A stretch of DNA of 7,470 nucleotides from JAMCXS01 sp964459065. Its GTDB lineage: Bacteria; Acidobacteriota; Terriglobia; UBA7540. The translations under genes were made by a program, and so were the position numbers. The DNA lies in NCBI GenBank assembly GCA_964459065.1, contig CAYWMN010000189.1, forward strand, positions 1 through 7,470, given 5' to 3'. Below are positions 1 through 4,843 of the stretch, one piece after another. The first letter of the stretch is position 1; each line of letters begins with the position of its first letter. The notes under the pieces are model-generated. The model worked only from the letters and a program-made list of their open reading frames with translations, ran no database searches and had not been told where the DNA came from.

Positions 1-94
1 TCTCAGGGCATTGATGGACCCGGCGGTGTGGGAAGGGCGGGCGGGTGACGGCTCCCCCGGTCCCGATCTTTGACCAGCTCACAAACTAAAGCCT

Positions 95-176
95 CTAGCC
101 TTGCTGGGGGGGATTACCCCCGGCTCCGTCTGCTTAGGAAAGCGATCATATCATAGCAAGGTAGCGCCGAACGGCG
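95..176. repeat. Nested inverted repeat, possible structured RNA
   Basis: An outer arm CTA(G)CCTTGCT at 95-105 pairs with AGCAAGGTAG at 155-164, ten pairs with one bulged G. Inside it, GGGGG at 106-110 pairs with CCCCC at 117-121. The inner hairpin can alternatively extend to 103-110/117-124 through one G-T pair, competing with the outer arm for three bases. A small hairpin CGCC-GAAC-GGCG follows at 165-176. There is no T-run, so it is not a typical terminator, and no promoter was recognised. It could be a repeat element, a small structured RNA or chance pairing. Confidence 0.3.
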
Positions 177-245
177 TGGTTGCGGCCTGCGGCTTTGGTT
201 TTTGTCGGGGTGATGATTGGGTTTAATGGCCAGAAAGCGAAAACC

Positions 246-360
246 CGCGGACCTCAAAACCGGAGGCTCGCGCTACAAGCTACGTTCGGGCGATACAAAG
301 GCCGGCGGTGAGGACACCGCCGCTACAGAAAGGCCGCGGATCTAAAGATCCGCGCTGCCG
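246..360. repeat. Row of three hairpin units
   Basis: Three hairpins lie in a row. Unit 1: CGCGGACCTC at 246-255 against GAGGCTCGCG at 263-272, with two mismatched positions. Unit 2: CGGCGGTG at 303-310 against CACCGCCG at 315-322, a perfect 8-bp stem with loop AGGA. Unit 3: CGCGGATC at 335-342 against GATCCGCG at 347-354, a perfect 8-bp stem with loop TAAA. Stem sequences differ, but each right arm is followed by CTAC or CTGC, and the first two by CTACA. This looks like a REP/MITE-like intergenic element family. The pairing is seen directly; membership of a family is inference. Confidence 0.5.
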
Positions 361-447
361 GTCCGCACACATTGCGGAAAGCGGATGGTATGCGCCTCCT
401 GCGGGGATGTGCGGGATAGTGTTATGACGTTGCTCGCGGGGGGCGGG

Positions 448-1119
448 TTAGGGTTTTGAGGCAGGGGCGGCGACCCAGAGCTTGGTGGCGGCGGGCTGGC
501 CCAGGCTGATGGGCTTGCCGCCCAATTGCAGGCTCAGGGTACCGTCGTAATTGCGGCTGACGACCTTGATTTGGACGCCCGGCCGGATGCCCAATTCGTC
601 GAAATATTCCAGGAGCTTGCGGTCGCGCTCGTGCATGCTGTCGACGCGCACCAGGGAGCCGGGCGTGACGTCCCAGAGCTGGCGCAGGCCCAGCTTGCGG
701 CGTTGGGCGCCGCTCTTGTTGATGCCGTTGCCGTGGGGGCAGGGCCCGTCCTTGCCCAGCTTGGCGATGAGCCTTTGCTCCAGGTCTTCAGAAACCGAGT
801 GCTCCAGGCGCTCGGCTTCGTCATGCACCTTGTACCACTCCATGCCCAGGACTTCGAAAAGGAATCGCTCAATGACGTGGTGGCGAAAACGGAGTTTGTC
901 GGAGACCCTGCGGCCTTCTTCGGTGAGCGCAATGCGTCCCTTGCGGTCAACTTGCACGAGTTTATCCCGGCGCAGGCGGCGCAGCGCCAGGGCCACGGCA
1001 GGCGGCGAGACATCAAGCCAGCGTGCGATGGTGGCGGCGATGGCGGCGCCATCTTCGGCCTCCGCCTCAGCGATGGCCTTGAGGTAATCCTCTTTGGAAA
1101 CGGTCATTTTGGCTGGCAT
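448..1119 (-). CDS. DtxR/MntR-family metal-dependent transcriptional repressor
   Basis: A cytoplasmic metalloregulator of 223 residues that should bind DNA when loaded with Fe2+ or Mn2+ and repress metal uptake genes. Residues 5-70 form the winged helix-turn-helix. Residues 71-122 form the dimerisation and metal domain, with the family's HDEAERLEH segment at 99-107. The family CPHG motif is at 127-130, and residues 149-216 are a FeoA-like SH3 domain. Probable metal ligands are Asp11, His80, Glu103, Glu106 and His107. Glu103 takes the place of DtxR Cys102, which resembles MntR, but the MntR Glu11 position is Lys14 or Lys15 here, so the metal is uncertain. The ATG at 1119 is chosen; Met5 is an alternative. 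No Shine-Dalgarno is visible, but an extended -10 abuts the start. No target or transporter gene is adjacent. Family certain, metal specificity not. Confidence 0.93.
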   Translation of the reverse strand: MPAKMTVSKEDYLKAIAEAEAEDGAAIAATIARWLDVSPPAVALALRRLRRDKLVQVDRKGRIALTEEGRRVSDKLRFRHHVIERFLFEVLGMEWYKVHDEAERLEHSVSEDLEQRLIAKLGKDGPCPHGNGINKSGAQRRKLGLRQLWDVTPGSLVRVDSMHERDRKLLEYFDELGIRPGVQIKVVSRNYDGTLSLQLGGKPISLGQPAATKLWVAAPASKP

Positions 1120-1126
1120 CAGGCTT

Positions 1127-1135
1127 AGTATAGCA
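1127..1135 (-). promoter_or_regulatory. Extended -10 promoter of the DtxR-type gene
   Basis: On the minus strand the sequence reads TGC-TATACT, an extended -10 with five of six matches to TATAAT. Only seven bases separate it from the ATG at 1119, so transcription would begin at or next to the start codon and the mRNA would be leaderless or nearly so. I see no good -35 at the usual distance, which fits an extended -10 promoter. A GGCCG/CGGCC hairpin (1144-1156) lies just upstream and could be an operator, but it matches no known DtxR or MntR box. Confidence 0.45.
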
Positions 1136-1175
1136 GCATCTTCGGCCGGGACGGCCTTGCAGCCTGCCGGGATTG

Positions 1176-1197
1176 AAACTCGCCTGAAGGCGAGGTT
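1176..1197. repeat. Hairpin in the divergent intergenic region
   Basis: CTCGCC at 1179-1184 and GGCGAG at 1189-1194 form a perfect 6-bp stem with loop TGAA. Two further A-T pairs (1176-1177 with 1196-1197) follow beyond one mismatch. It overlaps the motif GATTGAAA at 1171-1178, which also occurs near inverted repeats at 2811-2818. There is no T-tract, and it is upstream of both flanking genes, so it is unlikely to be a terminator. Its role is unknown. Confidence 0.35.
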
Positions 1198-1269
1198 GCG
1201 GCGGAGACTTTCGGCAACGCCGGACAGCGGCGACGCGCGGGCGGCGAAAATCGAGTTATTTTGCGGGGC

Positions 1270-1297
1270 TTACGAGCGGGGCAAAAGGGGGTATGAT
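1270..1297 (+). promoter_or_regulatory. Candidate promoter of the UDP-glucose dehydrogenase gene
   Basis: TATGAT at 1292-1297 matches the -10 consensus at five of six positions. The -35 candidate TTACGA at 1270-1275 is poor (three of six) with a 16-bp spacer. Transcription starting near 1304 would give a leader of about 70 bases containing the hairpin at 1321-1348. The -10 contains the upstream in-frame ATG at 1293, which argues against translation starting there. Confidence 0.4.
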
Positions 1298-1320
1298 ATT
1301 TACATTGTGGTCACGGACGC

Positions 1321-1348
1321 CCTTGCCGCCCCGGATTCGGCGGCAAGG
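1321..1348 (+). promoter_or_regulatory. Perfect 10-bp hairpin in the ugd leader
   Basis: CCTTGCCGCC at 1321-1330 is an exact inverted repeat of GGCGGCAAGG at 1339-1348, with an 8-base loop. It ends 13 bases before the Shine-Dalgarno and is followed by purine-rich sequence, not a T-run, so it is not an intrinsic terminator on either strand. It could protect the mRNA 5' end, bind a protein, or serve as a DNA operator. Pairing is seen directly; any role is inference. Confidence 0.5.
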
Positions 1349-1361
1349 AAGGCTCAATCAG

Positions 1362-1368
1362 AAGGAGG
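1362..1368 (+). promoter_or_regulatory. Strong Shine-Dalgarno fixing the ugd start
   Basis: AAGGAGG lies five bases before the GTG at 1374. It decides for this GTG against the in-frame ATG 81 bases upstream, which would add 27 residues before the nucleotide-binding motif. Confidence 0.85.
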
Positions 1369-1373
1369 CTCTT

Positions 1374-2726
1374 GTGAGGATTTCCATCATCGGCTGCGGA
1401 TATGTGGGACTGGTAACGGGTACCTGCCTTGCCGAGGCGGGCCATGAGGTGGTGTGCACGGACAACGATGCGTCGAAAATTGAGATGCTGAATGCGGGAA
1501 AGGTCCCGATCTATGAGCCGCACCTGGACGAGCTGCTCGACAAAAACCGGAAAGCGGGAAGGCTGAGCTTTACCGACGATGCTCCGAAAGCCGTGCGGAG
1601 CGGCCAGACGGTCTTTATTTGCGTGGGCACGCCGCCGCTCGAAAACGGCGACGCTGATCTTTCCGCCATTGACGCCGTGGCGCGCGTGATCGCGACCGAA
1701 TCGGAAAGCTCCAAGCTGGTGATTGAAAAGAGCACGGTGCCGGTGCAGACGGGCCAGCAACTGCAGCAGGCGCTGGCGGTTTACGGACGCAAGTCCGGCG
1801 TGAGCTTCCGCATTGCCTCGAACCCGGAGTTCCTGCGGGAAGGCACGGCCGTGGGAGACTTTTTGCATCCCGACCGGATTGTGGTGGGCGTGGATGACGC
1901 CCAAACCGAGCGGGAACTGCGCGAGATTTACGACCCCATCCTGAAGGGAAATTTTAAGTGCCCCGTTCACAAGCCGAAGTGCCCCGAGATGGGCGATCCG
2001 CATTTTGTGGTGACCACAATCAACAGCGCGGAGCTGATTAAGCACGCCTCCAATTCATTTCTGGCGCTGAAGATTTCTTACGCCAACGCGCTGGCCGATA
2101 TGTGCGAGCGCCTGGGCGCCAACGTCGAGGAGGTGACCCGGGCCATGGGACTGGACCCGCGCATCCGGCCGGACTTTTTGCGCGCCGGGCTGGGCTTTGG
2201 AGGGTTCTGCCTGCCCAAGGACATCCAGGCGTTTATCCGGCTGGCCGAACGCGCCGGGCTGGACTTTACGCTGCTGAAAGAAGCCGAGCGGATCAACAAG
2301 CAGCGGATCGACCGGGTGCTTGAAAAAGCGCGGCGCTCGCTTTGGGTGGTGAAGAAAAAGAAGGTGGGCTTATTGGGCCTGGCGTTTAAGCCCAATACGG
2401 ATGACATCCGGTTTGCCCCAGCCATCGAACTGGTCCGGCGGCTGCTCGGCGAAGGCGCGCTGGTGAACGCTTATGATCCGGCGGCGATGGAAAGGGCCCG
2501 CGCGATCTTCCCGGAGATTACTTACAGCCGCGACGCTTATGCCGTGGCGCAAGGCGCCGACGCGCTGCTGATTGTGACCGAGTGGGACGAGTTCCGCGCA
2601 CTCGATTGGGAGCGCATTTACGACTCGATGGCGCGGCCCCTGGTGATCGACGGCCGCAACCTGCTGGAGCCCGCCCGGATGTCGAAGCTGGGATTTGAAT
2701 ACCATTCGTTCGGCCGCCCGGAGTAA
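1374..2726 (+). CDS. ugd: UDP-glucose 6-dehydrogenase
   Basis: Cytoplasmic NAD-dependent enzyme that oxidises UDP-glucose in two steps to UDP-glucuronate, a precursor for exopolysaccharide, capsule or lipopolysaccharide sugars. The 450-residue protein begins with the dinucleotide-binding motif GCGYVG at 7-12. Further landmarks are EKSTVPV (118-124), NPEFLREG (150-157), the catalytic Lys223 and Asn227 in IKHASN, the nucleophile Cys279 in GFGGFC, and LAFKPNTDD (336-344) opening the C-terminal domain. Between PEFLREG and the catalytic Lys is an insertion of about 20 residues (194-216) with Cys196, His199, Cys203 and His210, absent from the typical enzyme. The GTG start follows from a strong Shine-Dalgarno and from alignment to the first beta strand. 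It stands alone, divergent from the repressor. A related nucleotide-sugar dehydrogenase, such as one acting on UDP-N-acetyl sugars or GDP-mannose, is less likely. Confidence 0.93.
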   Translation: MRISIIGCGYVGLVTGTCLAEAGHEVVCTDNDASKIEMLNAGKVPIYEPHLDELLDKNRKAGRLSFTDDAPKAVRSGQTVFICVGTPPLENGDADLSAIDAVARVIATESESSKLVIEKSTVPVQTGQQLQQALAVYGRKSGVSFRIASNPEFLREGTAVGDFLHPDRIVVGVDDAQTERELREIYDPILKGNFKCPVHKPKCPEMGDPHFVVTTINSAELIKHASNSFLALKISYANALADMCERLGANVEEVTRAMGLDPRIRPDFLRAGLGFGGFCLPKDIQAFIRLAERAGLDFTLLKEAERINKQRIDRVLEKARRSLWVVKKKKVGLLGLAFKPNTDDIRFAPAIELVRRLLGEGALVNAYDPAAMERARAIFPEITYSRDAYAVAQGADALLIVTEWDEFRALDWERIYDSMARPLVIDGRNLLEPARMSKLGFEYHSFGRPE

Positions 2727-2746
2727 TGGGCGGGCGAGCGGGGAAG

Positions 2747-2810
2747 CCTGCGCCCGGAAAGCGGGAGGTTGCCTTCCTGTTTGAAGGCGCCAGCCCCCTC
2801 GAAGCGCAGG
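2747..2810. repeat. Nested inverted repeat downstream of ugd
   Basis: An outer stem CCTGCGC (2747-2753) pairs with GCGCAGG (2804-2810), and inside it GCCTTC (2771-2776) pairs with GAAGGC (2783-2788) around a 6-base loop. The element begins 20 bases after the ugd stop codon. The sequence GATTGAAA follows at once (2810-2817). It could stabilise the 3' end of the ugd mRNA or be a member of a dispersed repeat; no T-tract follows the outer stem. Confidence 0.35.
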
Positions 2811-2852
2811 ATTGAAAAACAGGGTTGAGACCGGGCCGGGAGGCCTCGGAAG

Positions 2853-2886
2853 TGCGGGGCCCGGAGCCTGCTCCGCATTTTGTCTT
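2853..2886 (+). terminator. Likely intrinsic terminator after ugd
   Basis: TGCGGGG at 2853-2859 pairs with CTCCGCA at 2871-2877 (seven pairs, one of them G-T) around an 11-base loop, followed directly by TTTTGTCTT. This is the usual shape of a Rho-independent terminator, though the loop is large and the T-tract is broken. An alternative inner stem is CGGAG/CTCCG. It would separate ugd transcription from the prenyl gene cluster. Confidence 0.45.
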
Positions 2887-2921
2887 GCCTGTATCCTCAA
2901 GAGGCCTCAAAATATCGCCCC

Positions 2922-3815
2922 ATGAGTTCGTTGAAGCTCTACTGGAAGTTTGCCCGCCCTTTTACCCTGGTCCCGCCGATGGTGGGCATCTTTTCGGGCT
3001 CGCTGATCGGGTACGGCGCCACGCACGTGCGCATCCATCCCCTGCACATCGTGCTGGCGGTGCTGGCGGCCGGCGTGCTGAACGCGGCGTCGAACGGCCT
3101 GAACCAGATTTGCGATTACCAGAACGATTGCGTCAACAAGCCGCACCGCCCGCTGCCATCGGGGCGGATGAGCCGGCGCGAGGCGTGGGAGTTTGTGGCC
3201 GTAACCTATGCCCTGGCGCTCGGAATGGTGGCGCTGGTGAACTGGCAGATCTTTGGGATTTACGTTGTGGCGGCGCTGGCGACGGTGGCTTACTCGCAGC
3301 CGCCGGTGCGGCTGAAGCGGCATCCAGTGGGCTCCAACGTGATCATTGCTCTGATCCGCGGCGGGTTGTTGAAGGTGGCCGGGTGGGCGGCGGTGGCGAC
3401 GGTGCTCAACTCCGTCGAGCCGTGGTACATCGGGTCCATCTACCTGGTCTTTTTGCTGGGCGCGACCACGACCAAGGACTTTGCGGATATCGAAGGCGAC
3501 CGGGCGGCCGGCTGCATCACGCTGCCGGTGAAGTACGGCGCTACGTGGAGCGCGCGCGCCATCAGCCCGTTTTTTATCATCCCGTGGCTGATGATGCCGC
3601 TGGGCGTGTACTTTAACATTTTGACCGGGGATTCGACGGCGATCATCGTGCTGAGCCTCGTGATGCTCTGCTGGGGTGCTTACGTGGTTTATCTGATTAA
3701 CGACGATCCGCGGCGGCTGGTGACCGAAGGTGAAAATCATCCCGGGTGGCACCATATGTACTGGATGATGATGGTGGGACACCTGGGACTGGCCTTGGCG
3801 TATCTGCTCGGATAG
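2922..3815 (+). CDS. UbiA-superfamily prenyltransferase
   Basis: Integral membrane enzyme that transfers a prenyl chain from its diphosphate to an acceptor, with Mg2+. The 297-residue protein has about nine hydrophobic segments and both Asp-rich motifs: NQICDYQND (Asn61, Asp65, Asp69) followed by NKPHRPLPSG, and DFADIEGD (Asp186, Asp189, Asp193) followed by a GCITLPVKYG stretch. YSQPPVRLKR (124-133) is also typical. The second motif recalls chlorophyll synthase and homogentisate prenyltransferases; the first also fits digeranylgeranylglyceryl-phosphate synthases. The acceptor therefore stays open (quinone precursor, porphyrin or glycerol lipid). The ATG at 2922 is chosen because the protein then begins at the family's first helix; the TTG at 2880 is an alternative. 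The best purine-rich site is 17 bases away, so initiation is unusual. A weak TTGCCT/CAAAAT promoter may lie at 2885-2913. It is first of three genes, the others predicted to handle prenols. Confidence 0.88.
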   Translation: MSSLKLYWKFARPFTLVPPMVGIFSGSLIGYGATHVRIHPLHIVLAVLAAGVLNAASNGLNQICDYQNDCVNKPHRPLPSGRMSRREAWEFVAVTYALALGMVALVNWQIFGIYVVAALATVAYSQPPVRLKRHPVGSNVIIALIRGGLLKVAGWAAVATVLNSVEPWYIGSIYLVFLLGATTTKDFADIEGDRAAGCITLPVKYGATWSARAISPFFIIPWLMMPLGVYFNILTGDSTAIIVLSLVMLCWGAYVVYLINDDPRRLVTEGENHPGWHHMYWMMMVGHLGLALAYLLG

Positions 3816-3865
3816 GGGGAGCCGCAGTCTGGCCGTGGCCGGGCGGCAGGGAACGTGAGTGAAAT

Positions 3866-4843
3866 ATGATTGTTTTAACCGGAGCAACGGGCTATTTGGG
3901 TTCGCGCATCGCCCAGGAGCTGATTGACCGCGAGGAACCGTTTCGCGTGCTGGTGCGAGACCCGGCGCGGCTGAGTTTTAAGCCCGCGTCGAACGGCTGC
4001 GAGGTGGTGGTGGGCGACCTGCTGGACCCGGAGACGCTCTCAAAGGCCTTGCGCGGCGCCAAGCGCCTGATCCACGCCGCCGCGCTCGTCAAGATGTGGG
4101 CTCGGGACCGGCAGGAGTTCTGGCGAACCAACGTGGAAGGCTTGAAAACACTGCTGGCGGCGGCCGAGCGCGCGGGCGTGGAACGGGTGGTGTACACTTC
4201 GTCCTTTATGGCAGCCGGGCCTTCGTCGGACCCCGCGGCCGGCGAAGGGTTGACCAACCGCGGTCCGTATTCGAACGAATATGAGGAGACTAAGGTTCGG
4301 GCGCTCGACTGGCTTCGCGAGGAAGGCTTTGCGCGTTTCCCTGTGGTGGCGCTGCTGCCCGGAGTGATTTACGGCCCCGGCCCTGCCACGGAGGGCAACC
4401 TGGTGGGAGGCATGATTGAGCAGTACCGGGCGGGAAAGTTTCCGGGGCTGCTCGGTTCGGGAGAGCAGCGATGGAGCTTTACCTTTAACCGCTGCGTTGT
4501 GCTGGCGCATCTTGAGGCGCTGGAGAAAGGCGAAACCGGCGAGGAGTATTTGCTGGCCGGCGACAATCGGACCTTGAACGACCTGTTCCGCATTGTGGCG
4601 GAGCTCACCAGGGTGAAACATTCGGTGCGGCACTTGCCCTTCAAGGTGGGTAAAGCCGTGGGCGCTCTGGAAGTGGTGCGCGGGCGGCTGTTCGGCCATC
4701 AGCCGGAACTGACCCCGGGGGTGGTTGAAATCTTCAAACACGATTGGGCCTATTCCAGCAGCAAGGCGGAACGGGACTTGGACTACCACGTGGTGCCTCT
4801 TGAAGAAGGACTTCGCAGGACGTTGGAGGTTCGGTTTGGGTGA
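3866..4843 (+). CDS. Extended SDR, farnesol dehydrogenase-like
   Basis: NAD(P)-dependent oxidoreductase of the extended short-chain dehydrogenase family, 325 residues, probably cytoplasmic. The Rossmann motif GATGYLG is at 6-12, the catalytic pair Tyr139/Lys143 sits in YEETK, and the active-site Ser is in YTSSF (110-114). From memory, several stretches resemble Arabidopsis NAD-dependent farnesol dehydrogenase (FLDH): YTSSF, LLPGVIYGPG (163-172), LLGSGEQRWSF (195-205), LEALEKGETGEEYLLAG (216-232) and HDWAYS (292-297). The usual HVDDV segment of extended SDRs reads FNRCV here (207-211). It starts 50 bases after the prenyltransferase with no clear Shine-Dalgarno, and its end overlaps the next gene. 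The context supports oxidation of a prenol or reduction of a prenal. Alternatives are a dihydroflavonol reductase-like, 3-beta-hydroxysteroid dehydrogenase-like or hopanoid-associated epimerase function. Family is certain, substrate inferred. Confidence 0.82.
   Translation: MIVLTGATGYLGSRIAQELIDREEPFRVLVRDPARLSFKPASNGCEVVVGDLLDPETLSKALRGAKRLIHAAALVKMWARDRQEFWRTNVEGLKTLLAAAERAGVERVVYTSSFMAAGPSSDPAAGEGLTNRGPYSNEYEETKVRALDWLREEGFARFPVVALLPGVIYGPGPATEGNLVGGMIEQYRAGKFPGLLGSGEQRWSFTFNRCVVLAHLEALEKGETGEEYLLAGDNRTLNDLFRIVAELTRVKHSVRHLPFKVGKAVGALEVVRGRLFGHQPELTPGVVEIFKHDWAYSSSKAERDLDYHVVPLEEGLRRTLEVRFG
4825..4829 (+). promoter_or_regulatory. Shine-Dalgarno inside the SDR gene selecting a TTG start
   Basis: GGAGG lies six bases before the in-frame TTG at 4836, within the last codons of the SDR gene. 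The spacing is ideal and the start overlaps the SDR stop codon, which points to translational coupling. Confidence 0.65.

Larger units (their letters stand above)
1..447. other. Gene-free stretch with inverted repeats
   Basis: I see no reading frame of credible length, composition or similarity here, and no tRNA or rRNA. It lies downstream of the DtxR-type repressor, which is read away from it, and runs to the window edge, so it may be the gap to an unseen neighbour. Two parts have structure: a nested inverted-repeat segment at about 95-176 and a row of three hairpins at 246-354, listed separately. The rest (1-94, 177-245 and 355-447) shows only short weak stems, for example CCGCA/TGCGG at 363-367 and 373-377, with no T-tract that would make a terminator for the repressor gene. 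Confidence 0.6.

Noticed and set aside
526..1128. Long plus-strand open frame opposite the DtxR-type gene
   Set aside because: It is an antisense shadow in GC-rich DNA. The minus-strand frame has complete DtxR-family domains, and the antisense product has repetitive Ala/Val/Asp composition and no recognisable motif.
1171..1179. GATTGAAAC, resembling the 3' end of some CRISPR repeats
   Set aside because: It occurs once as a full match, with no regular repeats or spacers around it.
1293..1373. Upstream ATG extension of ugd
   Set aside because: It lacks a Shine-Dalgarno, its ATG overlaps the candidate -10, and it adds 27 residues before the canonical N-terminal beta strand, whereas GTG 1374 has a strong Shine-Dalgarno.
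1094..1447. Open frame spanning the divergent gap into ugd
   Set aside because: It crosses the promoter, leader hairpin and start of ugd in another frame and encodes nothing recognisable.
2880..2921. TTG start for the prenyltransferase
   Set aside because: It would lie in the T-tract of the likely terminator and adds residues unlike the family's N terminus. ATG 2922 is preferred, though neither has an ideal Shine-Dalgarno.
2907..3887. Long minus-strand open frame across the prenyltransferase gene
   Set aside because: It is a His/Arg/Gln-rich antisense shadow; the plus-strand frame has both Asp-rich motifs of UbiA enzymes.
4725..4835. TTG start for the kinase fusion deep inside the SDR gene
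   Set aside because: It would overlap the SDR gene by 119 bases without a Shine-Dalgarno, and the extra residues are out-of-frame SDR sequence.
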